Below are positions 1-6,806 of a stretch of DNA of 13,886 nucleotides, piece by piece. The notes below the pieces were generated by a model, which did no database searches, had not been told where the DNA came from, and saw only the letters and a program-made list of their open reading frames with translations. Origin of the DNA: Paracoccaceae bacterium (lineage in GTDB: Bacteria; Pseudomonadota; Alphaproteobacteria; Rhodobacterales; Rhodobacteraceae). Each line of letters starts with the position of its first letter. The stretch's first letter is position 1. The translations under genes and the position numbers were made by a program. The DNA lies in contig WFPZ01000225.1 of assembly GCA_015487335.1 (NCBI GenBank), positions 1 through 13,886 on the forward strand. The letters run 5' to 3'.

Positions 1-1182
1 CGCCAGTTCCGCGCGTCCGGGACCGCCTTCTAGCTCAGTTCGCGCCGATTCCAAAGAGCAAACTGCGGCTTCCATCGCCAGGCGATGGCGTTCGCGAATC
101 GCCGTGCCGGCCCCGCTGGCCCGCTTTTCAAGGATTTCCGTGATTCGCCGGATCAGGGCCTCCACCCCTTCGCCCGTCTTGCCGGAGATTCCGCCCTCCC
201 CCCCGGGTTGAAGATCAGCCTTGCCGCGCAACAAGATATCCTCACCTTCAGGTTGAAGGTCAGTATATGTAGTGTTTCCATCGGTCAGAAATACCCGCAG
301 ATCGGCTGCTTTCGCCCGTTCGATGGCGCGTTTCACGCCGATGGCTTCCACCTTGTCGCCGGTTTCACGCAACCCCGCGGTATCAAGGATGGTAACCGGC
401 AGGCCGTGCAGATCCATCCGCACCTCGATCACGTCACGGGTGGTGCCGGCCACTTCGGAGGTGATCGCCGCCTCGCGCCCGGCCAGACGGTTGAGCAGGG
501 TAGACTTGCCGATGTTAGGCGGGCCGACGATGGCAACCTCGAAACCGTCGCGGATGCGCTCGGCCACGGCAGCCCCGGCGGCCTCGGTGCGCAGTTCCCC
601 CGTCACCTCCTCCAGGAGGGAAGAAACCTCGGGGGTTACGTCCTCCGGCACCTCTTCGTCGGCGAAATCGATGGTCGCCTCGAGCAGGGCCGCAGCGCGG
701 ATCAGCCTTTGCCGCCAGCCCTCGGCCTTTCGTCCCAGGGCGCCGGTGAGCACCCGCAGGGCCTGACGGCGCTGGGCCTCGGTTTCGGCTTCGATGAGGT
801 CGGCCATCCCCTCCACCTGGGCGAGGTCGAGGCGCTCGTTTTCCAGCGCCCGGCGGGTAAATTCCCCCGGCTTGGCCAGACGCAGCCCCTCGATGGCGCC
901 AAGGGCCTGCAGCACCGCCCTGACAATGGCGGTGCTGCCGTGAAGGTGAAATTCCACCACCGGCTCGCCGGTGAAACTGCGGTTTTCGGGGAAAGCCAGA
1001 ACGAGCGCCTCGTCCAGCAGGATACCGTCAGCCCCTTTCAGGCGGCGCAGCCCGGCCTGGCGGAAAGGAGGCAGAGATCCGGCCAGCTGGCGCCCTGCCT
1101 CATGGGCGCGGGGGCCGGAGACGCGGACCACCGCAACCCCTGCCTTGCCACGCGCAGAGGCCGGTGCATAAATCGTATCCAT
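1..1182 (-). CDS. mnmE: tRNA uridine-5-carboxymethylaminomethyl(34) synthesis GTPase MnmE (C-terminus cut by window edge)
   Basis: MnmE works with MnmG to modify the wobble uridine (cmnm5U34) of certain tRNAs in the cytosol, using GTP and a folate one-carbon donor. The 394 visible residues start at the ATG at 1182 (MDTIYAPASARGKAGV), the usual N-terminus of the family. The folate-binding domain covers roughly residues 1-118 and a helical region follows. The GTPase core has G1 GPPNIGKS (220-227), G2 GTTRD (246-250) and G3 DTAG (267-270). The usual G4 NKxD reads GKAD (320-323), which is odd. The reading frame is still open at base 1, so about 35-40 residues including the expected C-terminal CxGK motif lie outside. 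It sits 30 bases downstream of rho on the same strand. That gap is AT-rich and shows no clear ribosome-binding site. Confidence 0.96.
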   Translation of the reverse strand, partial: MDTIYAPASARGKAGVAVVRVSGPRAHEAGRQLAGSLPPFRQAGLRRLKGADGILLDEALVLAFPENRSFTGEPVVEFHLHGSTAIVRAVLQALGAIEGLRLAKPGEFTRRALENERLDLAQVEGMADLIEAETEAQRRQALRVLTGALGRKAEGWRQRLIRAAALLEATIDFADEEVPEDVTPEVSSLLEEVTGELRTEAAGAAVAERIRDGFEVAIVGPPNIGKSTLLNRLAGREAAITSEVAGTTRDVIEVRMDLHGLPVTILDTAGLRETGDKVEAIGVKRAIERAKAADLRVFLTDGNTTYTDLQPEGEDILLRGKADLQPGGEGGISGKTGEGVEALIRRITEILEKRASGAGTAIRERHRLAMEAAVCSLESARTELEGGPGRAELA

Positions 1183-1212
1183 ATGGCTAACCCATTGTTA
1201 TAAAACAACAAG

Positions 1213-2484
1213 TCAGGCATTCATCGAGTCGAAGAATTCCGCGTTCGTCTTGGTCTGCTTCAGTTTCGACAGCAGGAATTCGATGGCGTCGGTGGTGCCC
1301 ATCGGGTTGAGGATGCGGCGCAGCACGTAGGTTTTCTGCAGGTGAGCCTTGTCGACCAGCAGCTCCTCCTTGCGGGTGCCGGACTTGAGGATATCCATCG
1401 CCGGGAAGATGCGCTTGTCGGCCACCTTGCGGTCGAGCACGATTTCCGAGTTGCCGGTGCCCTTGAACTCTTCGAAGATCACCTCGTCCATCCGCGAGCC
1501 GGTATCGATCAGCGCCGTGGCGATGATGGTAAGGGAGCCGCCCTCCTCGATATTTCGTGCTGCACCGAAGAAGCGCTTGGGCCGCTGCAGGGCGTTGGCG
1601 TCCACCCCGCCGGTCAGCACCTTGCCGGAAGAGGGGACGGTGGTGTTGTAGGCCCGGCCCAGGCGGGTGATGGAATCGAGCAGGATCACCACGTCGCGCT
1701 TGTGCTCCACCAGCCGCTTGGCCTTTTCTATCACCATCTCGGACACGGCAACGTGGCGGCTGGCCGGCTCGTCGAAGGTGGAAGAGATCACCTCGCCCTT
1801 CACCGAGCGCTGCATGTCCGTCACCTCTTCGGGGCGTTCGTCGATCAGCAGCACGATCAGATAGCACTCGGGGTGGTTCTTCTCGATCGAGTGGGCGATG
1901 TTCTGCAAAAGCACCGTCTTGCCGGTGCGCGGCGGAGCCACGATCAGGGAGCGCTGCCCCTTGCCGATGGGCGCGACCAGGTCGATGATCCGCGCCGAGC
2001 GGTCCTTTGTCTGTTCATCCTCGATTTCCATCTTCAGCCGCTCGTTGGGGTAGAGCGGCGTGAGGTTGTCGAAGTTGATCTTGTGCCGCGCCTTTTCGGG
2101 ATCTTCGAAGTTGATCTTCGTGACCTTGGTAATGGCGAAGTAGCGTTCATTGTCGCGCGGGGCCTGGATCACCCCCTCCACCGTATCCCCGGTGCGCAGC
2201 GAGTGCTGGCGGATCATCTCCGGCGAGACGTAGATGTCATCGGGGCCGGGAAGATAGTTGGCCTCGGGCGAACGCAGGAAGCCGAAGCCGTCCTGCAGCA
2301 CCTCCAGCACCCCGTCGCCGGAAATCTCCCAGCCTTCCTCGGCGCGCTCGTTGAGAATGGCGAACATCATGTCGCCCTTGCGCATGGTCGAGGCATTCTC
2401 GATCTCAAGCTCTTCGGCGAGCGACAGCAGGTCTTTGGGGCTCTTGGCCTTCAGCTCGGACAGATTCAGTTTTTGCTGGGTCAT
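1213..2484 (-). CDS. rho: Transcription termination factor Rho
   Basis: Rho is the hexameric RNA-dependent ATPase that releases RNA polymerase from untranslated transcripts. The 423-residue protein has the normal length for alphaproteobacteria. Visible parts are the N-terminal Rho_N helices (about 1-47), the RNA-binding cold-shock-like domain with an RNP1-type motif DGFGFLRSP (65-73), Walker A APPRTGKT (183-190), a Walker B segment VVILLDSITRLGRA, the Q-loop around LTGGVDANALQRPKR, and the GTGNSEI element. I chose the ATG at 2484 (MTQQKLNLSELKAKSPKDLL) because homologs begin there. An in-frame ATG at 2520 would add 12 residues of GC-rich leader. Neither start has a strong Shine-Dalgarno. A clear sigma70-type promoter lies just upstream, giving a leader of about 70 bases. 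Confidence 0.97.
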   Translation of the reverse strand: MTQQKLNLSELKAKSPKDLLSLAEELEIENASTMRKGDMMFAILNERAEEGWEISGDGVLEVLQDGFGFLRSPEANYLPGPDDIYVSPEMIRQHSLRTGDTVEGVIQAPRDNERYFAITKVTKINFEDPEKARHKINFDNLTPLYPNERLKMEIEDEQTKDRSARIIDLVAPIGKGQRSLIVAPPRTGKTVLLQNIAHSIEKNHPECYLIVLLIDERPEEVTDMQRSVKGEVISSTFDEPASRHVAVSEMVIEKAKRLVEHKRDVVILLDSITRLGRAYNTTVPSSGKVLTGGVDANALQRPKRFFGAARNIEEGGSLTIIATALIDTGSRMDEVIFEEFKGTGNSEIVLDRKVADKRIFPAMDILKSGTRKEELLVDKAHLQKTYVLRRILNPMGTTDAIEFLLSKLKQTKTNAEFFDSMNA

Positions 2485-2562
2485 GGCGGTTCCGGAACCG
2501 GCCCGTGGGCGCGCGGTCATTTCATGAGGGAAGTCAACACGGCCGGACGGCCGCTCTGCCGC

Positions 2563-2591
2563 TAGATAGAGATAGGGCGGGTGCGAGTCAA
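2563..2591 (-). promoter_or_regulatory. Predicted sigma70-type promoter of rho
   Basis: Reading the minus strand, TTGACT (2591-2586) is followed by a 17-base spacer and TATCTA (2568-2563), close to the consensus -35/-10 pair with optimal spacing. It lies immediately after the hemJ stop, so rho probably has its own transcription start near 2555. The -35 element is bracketed by two GANTC sequences (GAGTC at 2585-2589 and GATTC at 2593-2597). GANTC is the target of the alphaproteobacterial methylase CcrM. The promoter match is visible; its activity and any methylation effect are inference. Confidence 0.6.
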
Positions 2592-2595
2592 TGAT

Positions 2596-3048
2596 TCAGA
2601 ACGGACGCGCTATGACGGAAAACACGATGATCACCAGAAGCAGCGTGGGAAGCTCGTTCATCATCCGGTACTGGCGGCCGGTGAGCCTGTTTTCGCCCTT
2701 TGCGAAATCCTTGCGGCGCAGGGCCAGCCAGTGGTGGAACCACGTCATCGCGATCACCGCAGCGGCCTTTGTCCAGGGCCAGATCATCGACCAGTCCACC
2801 ACCCCGGGGGTGAAGACCAGCATCAGGCCGAAGATCCAGGCGGCGATGCTGGCCGGGTTCATGATCACGCGCAGAAGCCTGTATTCCATGGTCTGGAACA
2901 GGCCGTCCATGCCGGCGATGCTTTCGGCCTTTTCCGCGTGATAGACGAACAGCCTTGGCAGGTAGAACAGCCCGGCCATCCAGGCGATCACGGAAATCAC
3001 ATGAAGGGACTTCACCCAGGGGTACAGGCTGAGAAGGATCTCCGACAT
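2596..3048 (-). CDS. hemJ: Protoporphyrinogen IX oxidase HemJ
   Basis: HemJ is the membrane enzyme that oxidises protoporphyrinogen IX to protoporphyrin IX, the penultimate step of heme synthesis, in bacteria lacking HemG and HemY. The 150-residue protein has four likely membrane segments, around residues 14-33, 62-82, 88-106 and 133-149. The family pattern LHVISVIAWMAGLFYLPRLF carries the conserved histidine (H16) in the first segment, and a lysine sits near WPWTKA. Length and architecture are typical of the former UPF0093 family. It diverges from the maf operon across the putative replication origin and precedes rho on the same strand. The upstream minus strand has an AT-rich stretch with a TATTAT (3102-3097) but no convincing -35, so its promoter is unresolved. 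Confidence 0.93.
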   Translation of the reverse strand: MSEILLSLYPWVKSLHVISVIAWMAGLFYLPRLFVYHAEKAESIAGMDGLFQTMEYRLLRVIMNPASIAAWIFGLMLVFTPGVVDWSMIWPWTKAAAVIAMTWFHHWLALRRKDFAKGENRLTGRQYRMMNELPTLLLVIIVFSVIARPF

Positions 3049-3450
3049 TTCCGGTTCACTCGCTTTTGCGGGTCCGGCCCTTTCAATAACAAAAGGATAA
3101 TAAAGAAAAGGTGATTGGTATTGTAGATGCTGTGGATTGCGTGGATTAACCTTTCGTCAACGGAAATATCCACTGTCTGGAAAACCTTCATGAGACTTGC
3201 CCACAGGACGTGGAAAATCTTGTTTTTCAGTTTATTTCAGTATTTTAGAAGATTATCGATGTGGAAATACGCGGGATTTTCATGGACAGCCCGGCATTTT
3301 CTAGCTTGTGAACATCATCGTGCTGCGATTTTCCACCAAGGGTATTTTCAGGAGATTTCGTGGAGGTCTCTGCAGGAAGCGGCGCAAGGCATGACATGCA
3401 GGAGAAGATGGGGATGAAGCCTCGGGAGATGCAGAGGGATATCCACAAGT
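3049..3450. other. Putative chromosomal replication origin (oriC) region
   Basis: This is mostly the gap between hemJ and maf, running a little into maf. In either orientation, seven nonamers match the DnaA box TTATCCACA at 7 of 9 positions: 3131-3139, 3140-3148, 3166-3174, 3197-3205, 3209-3217, 3260-3268 and 3329-3337. One matches at 8 of 9 (3439-3447, ATATCCACA). About one such match is expected by chance in this length at uniform composition. Two tracts are strikingly AT-rich in a GC-rich window: 3081-3120 (30 of 40 bases A or T) and 3211-3260 (38 of 50). Genes leave the region in both directions, as expected for genes aligned with two forks. From established knowledge, the Caulobacter and Rickettsia origins lie beside hem genes, and in Caulobacter maf-aroE-coaE-dnaQ-secB follow. 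Assignment as oriC is inference. Confidence 0.6.
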
Positions 3451-4058
3451 CCATACAGGGAACGGGGCGGATCGTGCTGGCATCCGGCTCGGAAATCCGC
3501 CGCCGGCTGCTGGAAAACGCGGGCGTGGCGTTTCAGACAAGGCCGGCGAAGGTGGATGAAGAGGCGATCCGCCAGGCCCTTGTCGCCGAAGGGGCGGCGG
3601 CGCGCGATATCGCCGATGCCCTGGCCGAAGCAAAGGCGCGCAAGGCCGCGGCGCGAGAGGCGGATGCGCTGGTGATCGGCTGCGATCAGGTGCTTGAATT
3701 CGAGGGCAGGATTCTCTCCAAGCCCGCCAACCCCGAGGAAGGCGCAGCCCAGCTCGCCGCCCTCAACGGGCGTGAGCACCGCCTGTATTCGGCCGCGGTG
3801 ATCTGCGAGGGCGGGCAGCCCATCTGGCGCCATGTGGGAGAGGCGCGCCTGCAGATGCGGCAGGTTTCGCAAGCCTGGCTGGACGACTATCTTTCCCGCA
3901 ACTGGCAGAGCGTCCGCCACTCGGTGGGCTGCTACAAGCTGGAAGAGGAAGGGGTGCGGCTGTTTTCCCGCATCGAGGGCGATTATTTCAACGTGTTGGG
4001 CTTGCCGCTGCTGGAGCTGCTTGGCTATCTGACGATCAGGGGGGTTCTGCCCGGATGA
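3414..4058 (+). CDS. maf: Maf/YceF-type nucleoside triphosphate pyrophosphatase
   Basis: Maf-family enzymes hydrolyse non-canonical or modified nucleoside triphosphates to monophosphates and pyrophosphate, a housecleaning role in the cytosol. The N-terminal motif LASGSEIRRRLL, the pocket motif GCDQVLE and SKPANP are visible. GCDQV resembles the GSDQV of the YceF (m7GTP) branch more than the GADTVV of the dTTP/UTP branch; that is inference. I favour the ATG at 3414, nine bases after AGGAG (3400-3404), giving 214 residues. A GTG at 3360 also follows an AGGAG (3350-3354) at good spacing and would add 18 residues, and an ATG at 3429 lies closest to the family's usual start but has no well-spaced ribosome-binding site. 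It is first in the operon and overlaps aroE by four bases (ATGA). Confidence 0.93.
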   Translation: MKPREMQRDIHKSIQGTGRIVLASGSEIRRRLLENAGVAFQTRPAKVDEEAIRQALVAEGAAARDIADALAEAKARKAAAREADALVIGCDQVLEFEGRILSKPANPEEGAAQLAALNGREHRLYSAAVICEGGQPIWRHVGEARLQMRQVSQAWLDDYLSRNWQSVRHSVGCYKLEEEGVRLFSRIEGDYFNVLGLPLLELLGYLTIRGVLPG

Positions 4059-4891
4059 GTGACGAGAAGATACCGCTTGCGGGGGTGATCGGTTCGCCGG
4101 TGGCGCACAGCCGTTCGCCGGCCCTGCATGGCTACTGGCTGAAGCGCTACGGAATAAGGGGCCATTACGTGCCGTTGGATGTGGCCCAGAAGAACCTGGC
4201 CCAGGTCATCGAGACGCTGCCGAAAATGGGCTTCGTCGGAGTGAACGTGACCATACCGCACAAGGAAACCGTGCTGGGCATGGCCGATCTGGTCACCGAC
4301 CGGGCGGCGCTCATCGGGGCGGCCAACACGCTTATCTTCCGCCAGGACGGGAAGGTTCACGCCGACAACACCGACGGTTACGGATTTATCGAGAATCTCA
4401 AGGCCAACGCGCCGGGCTGGGAGCCTCGATCCGGTCCGGCGGCGGTATTCGGCGCCGGCGGGGCGGCACGCGCGGTGCTGGCCTCGCTGCTGGACGTGGG
4501 CGTGCCCGAGATCCGGCTGGCCAATCGCACCCGGGCCCGCGCCGATGCCCTGCGCGCCGAGTTCGGAGCCAGGATCCAGGTGGTGGACTGGGTCCAGGCG
4601 AGCAACATGCTGGAAGGGGCGATGACGGTGGTCAACTCCACCTCACTGGGGATGACCGGCAAGCCGGAGCTGCGGGTGCCGCTGGATGCGCTTTCGCCCA
4701 GGGCGGTGGTCACCGATCTGGTCTATACTCCGCTTCAGACGGATTTCCTCAAACGCGCCGCCGAGATCGGCTGCACCACGGTGGACGGTCTGGGGATGCT
4801 GATCCATCAGGCCGCGCCCGGGTTCGAGCGGTGGTTCGGCATCCGCCCCGAGGTGGACGAGGAAACCCGCCGCATCGTGCTGGGCGCATGA
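4055..4891 (+). CDS. aroE: Shikimate dehydrogenase (NADP+)
   Basis: AroE reduces 3-dehydroshikimate to shikimate with NADPH in aromatic amino acid synthesis. The 278-residue protein has the shikimate-binding SRSP (S19, S21), the catalytic lysine in NVTIPHKE (K70) and the partner aspartate in ADNTDGYG (D107). It also has the nucleotide loop GAGGAARA (133-140), an NRT motif suggesting NADP preference, NSTSLGM, DLVYTPLQT, and the C-terminal GLGMLIHQA. All catalytic residues are in place and the length is normal. The start ATG overlaps the maf stop and the gene end overlaps the coaE start, so translation is probably coupled through the operon. Confidence 0.97.
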   Translation: MSDEKIPLAGVIGSPVAHSRSPALHGYWLKRYGIRGHYVPLDVAQKNLAQVIETLPKMGFVGVNVTIPHKETVLGMADLVTDRAALIGAANTLIFRQDGKVHADNTDGYGFIENLKANAPGWEPRSGPAAVFGAGGAARAVLASLLDVGVPEIRLANRTRARADALRAEFGARIQVVDWVQASNMLEGAMTVVNSTSLGMTGKPELRVPLDALSPRAVVTDLVYTPLQTDFLKRAAEIGCTTVDGLGMLIHQAAPGFERWFGIRPEVDEETRRIVLGA

Positions 4892-5493
4892 GCGCGCGCC
4901 GGCCCTTCGTGATCGGGCTGACGGGCTCCATCGGCATGGGCAAGTCGACAACCGCGGAAATGTTCCGCGACCTCGGCCTGCCGGTGTGGGATGCCGACGA
5001 GGCGGTGGAACGTCTCTACGCCCCCGGCGGGGCCGGGGTCGAGGCCATCGGCCGCCTGCACCCGCAGGCGGTGAAGGCAGGCCGGGTGGACCGCGAGGCG
5101 CTGAGGCGCTGGATCGCCGCCGAGCCCGACGCGCTGCGCCGGCTGGAGGCAGCAATCCACCCGCTGGTAGCGCGCGACCGGCAGACCTTCGTGGACAGCG
5201 CCGAAAGCGGCATCGTGGTGCTGGACGTCCCGCTTCTGTTCGAAACCGGCGGTGACAAGGCGGTGGACATGACGGTCGTCGTCTCGACCGATGCAGACGA
5301 GCAGCGCCGCCGCGTGCTGGCCCGCCCCGGCATGACGCAGGAGCGCTTCGCACAGCTGCTGGCCCGCCAGATGCCGGACGAGGAAAAGCGCAGGCGGGCC
5401 GACCGGGTGATCCGGACGGATACGCTTGAAGGCGCGCGCCGTGCCGTGCAGGAACTGGTGCGGGAAATCAGGGAGAAACGGGCAGATGCGTGA
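4888..5493 (+). CDS. coaE: Dephospho-CoA kinase
   Basis: CoaE phosphorylates the 3'-hydroxyl of dephospho-CoA, the last step of coenzyme A synthesis. The 201-residue product starts at the ATG at 4888, which overlaps the aroE stop (ATGA). This start places the P-loop GSIGMGKS at residues 13-20, as in the family. Other marks are the acceptor-site region WDADEAVERLY, the segment VVLDVPLLFETG, and the lid/C-terminal pattern RPGMTQERFAQLL followed by ADRVIRTD. An earlier in-frame GTG at 4831 would add an unlikely arginine- and proline-rich extension inside aroE. It overlaps dnaQ by eight bases. Confidence 0.96.
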   Translation: MSARRPFVIGLTGSIGMGKSTTAEMFRDLGLPVWDADEAVERLYAPGGAGVEAIGRLHPQAVKAGRVDREALRRWIAAEPDALRRLEAAIHPLVARDRQTFVDSAESGIVVLDVPLLFETGGDKAVDMTVVVSTDADEQRRRVLARPGMTQERFAQLLARQMPDEEKRRRADRVIRTDTLEGARRAVQELVREIREKRADA

Positions 5494-6199
5494 GATCGTG
5501 CTGGATACCGAAACCACCGGCTTCGATCCGGAAGCGGGGGACCGGATCGTCGAGATCGGCGCGGTGGAGCTGCACAATCACCTGCCCACCGGCAACACCT
5601 ATCACCAGTACATCAATCCCGAACGCGCCATGCCGAAAGAGGCCTTCGAGGTGCACGGGCTGAGCGACGAGTTTCTCGCCGACAAGCCGGTCTTTCGCGA
5701 GATTGCCGACGATTTCCTGAACTTCATCGCCGATGCCCGGCTGGTCATCCACAATGCCGCCTTCGACATGAAATTCCTCAACGCCGAGCTGGAACGGGCC
5801 GGTCGCCCGACCATTCCGTGGGAGCGCGCGGTGGATACCCTGGCCATCGCCCGGCAGAGGTTTCCCGGCTCGCCCGCCTCGCTCGATGCCCTGTGCCGCC
5901 GCTTCGGAATCGACAACTCTGCCCGCACCCTGCACGGGGCGCTGCTCGACAGCGAGATCCTCGCCGAGGTCTACCTGGAGCTGATCGGCGGACGGCAGCC
6001 CGATTTCGCGCTTGCCGCCGGACTGGGCGAGCAGACCGCATCCGGCAGCGGGGCACCGCAATGGCGCGCCCCGCCTCGCCCCACGCCGCTGGCGCCGCGG
6101 ATCACCCCGGAAGAAGCCGCAGCCCACGCCGCCTTCGTGGAAGAGCTTGGCGAAGACGCCCTGTGGAAGACCTTGCGCACCACGGGTGACCCCGGCTGA
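5486..6199 (+). CDS. dnaQ: DNA polymerase III epsilon subunit (3'-5' proofreading exonuclease)
   Basis: DnaQ is the editing exonuclease of the replicative polymerase core. The 237-residue product begins at the ATG at 5486 inside the end of coaE, giving the typical start MREIVLDTETTGFDP. The DEDDh catalytic set is complete: D7 and E9 in ExoI, D94 in HNAAFDMKF (ExoII), and H150 and D155 in HGALLDSE (ExoIII). The C-terminal part (about 175-237) is proline-rich, then helical, consistent with the linker and the polymerase-binding tail. It is the last gene of the maf operon. Its stop codon forms the loop of a perfect GC hairpin that may terminate the operon. Confidence 0.96.
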   Translation: MREIVLDTETTGFDPEAGDRIVEIGAVELHNHLPTGNTYHQYINPERAMPKEAFEVHGLSDEFLADKPVFREIADDFLNFIADARLVIHNAAFDMKFLNAELERAGRPTIPWERAVDTLAIARQRFPGSPASLDALCRRFGIDNSARTLHGALLDSEILAEVYLELIGGRQPDFALAAGLGEQTASGSGAPQWRAPPRPTPLAPRITPEEAAAHAAFVEELGEDALWKTLRTTGDPG

Positions 6200-6211
6200 G
6201 CCGGGCCTTTC
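6191..6211 (+). terminator. Possible terminator hairpin at the end of dnaQ
   Basis: CCCGGC and GCCGGG form a perfect six-base-pair stem around a TGA loop (6191-6205), followed by CCTTTC. The loop is the dnaQ stop codon itself. The T-tract is short, so intrinsic termination may be weak. On the opposite strand there is no T-run, so it would not serve secB. The gap to the convergent secB stop is only 45 bases. Confidence 0.4.
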
Positions 6212-6244
6212 GTCCGCGCGGGCATGGCGGAGCGGTGGTGTCGG

Positions 6245-6751
6245 TCAGTTCTGGCCCGCGCCGGCCTTTGCCGCCTCGGCCTGGCGGGCGAGGTTCTGGC
6301 GGTAGAGCGCGACCCAGTCCACCGGCTCGAGGTTGAGCGGTGGGAATCCGCCTTCGCGAATCACGTCATGCACCACGTGGCGCACGAAGGGGAAGATCAT
6401 CCGCGGGCACTCGATCAGCAGGAAGGGGTGCAGCTGCTCTTCGGGCACGTTGTCGACAAGGAAGATCCCGCCGTAGTCCAGCTCCATCAGGAACAGGACA
6501 TCCTCTGTGCCCTTGTTCTTGGCGGTGATCTTGAACTTGGTGAAGATCTCGTATTGCTTTTCCGCCTGCCGCTTCTTGGCGTCGAGGCTGACCTGGATGT
6601 TGACGTCCGGGGTCATTTCCCCGGCGATGCCCTTCATGGCAACGACGTTCTCGAATGACAGGTCGCGGATGAACTGCCCGAGGATCTTCAGTTGAACGGG
6701 GGCTGCCTGCTTGGGCTGTTCCGCGCCGTTCGGCTCGGCGTTATCGGCCAT
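6245..6751 (-). CDS. secB: Protein-export chaperone SecB
   Basis: SecB is a cytosolic homotetrameric chaperone that holds preproteins unfolded and delivers them to SecA. The 168-residue protein has the family core beginning at LKILGQFIRDLSFENV, the beta-sheet region with VSLDAKKRQAEKQYEIFTKF, the conserved HPFLLIECPRMIFPFVRHVV, and the C-terminal GGFPPLNLEPVDW. Length is typical of alphaproteobacterial SecB. The minus-strand sequence before the ATG contains AGGAG at good spacing. It follows fxsA on the same strand after 55 bases and converges with dnaQ. SecB next to dnaQ and FxsA is the order seen at the origin side of Caulobacter. Confidence 0.97.
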   Translation of the reverse strand: MADNAEPNGAEQPKQAAPVQLKILGQFIRDLSFENVVAMKGIAGEMTPDVNIQVSLDAKKRQAEKQYEIFTKFKITAKNKGTEDVLFLMELDYGGIFLVDNVPEEQLHPFLLIECPRMIFPFVRHVVHDVIREGGFPPLNLEPVDWVALYRQNLARQAEAAKAGAGQN

Positions 6752-6806
6752 GACACTCTCCTTCTATGCGGGGTCGGCCGGTTCCTAGCAGGTCAGGCAG
6801 GCGGCC

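Noticed and set aside
85..1203. Rightward open frame opposite mnmE
   Set aside because: The minus strand encodes complete MnmE domains; this frame is the antisense shadow.
1342..2565. Long rightward open frame opposite rho
   Set aside because: It is a GC-rich shadow of rho, histidine- and alanine-rich, with no recognisable motif.
3197..3256. Promoter for the maf operon in the AT-rich gap
   Set aside because: Candidate -35 hexamers (TTGCCC, TTGTTT) lack a properly spaced -10; none was good enough to list.
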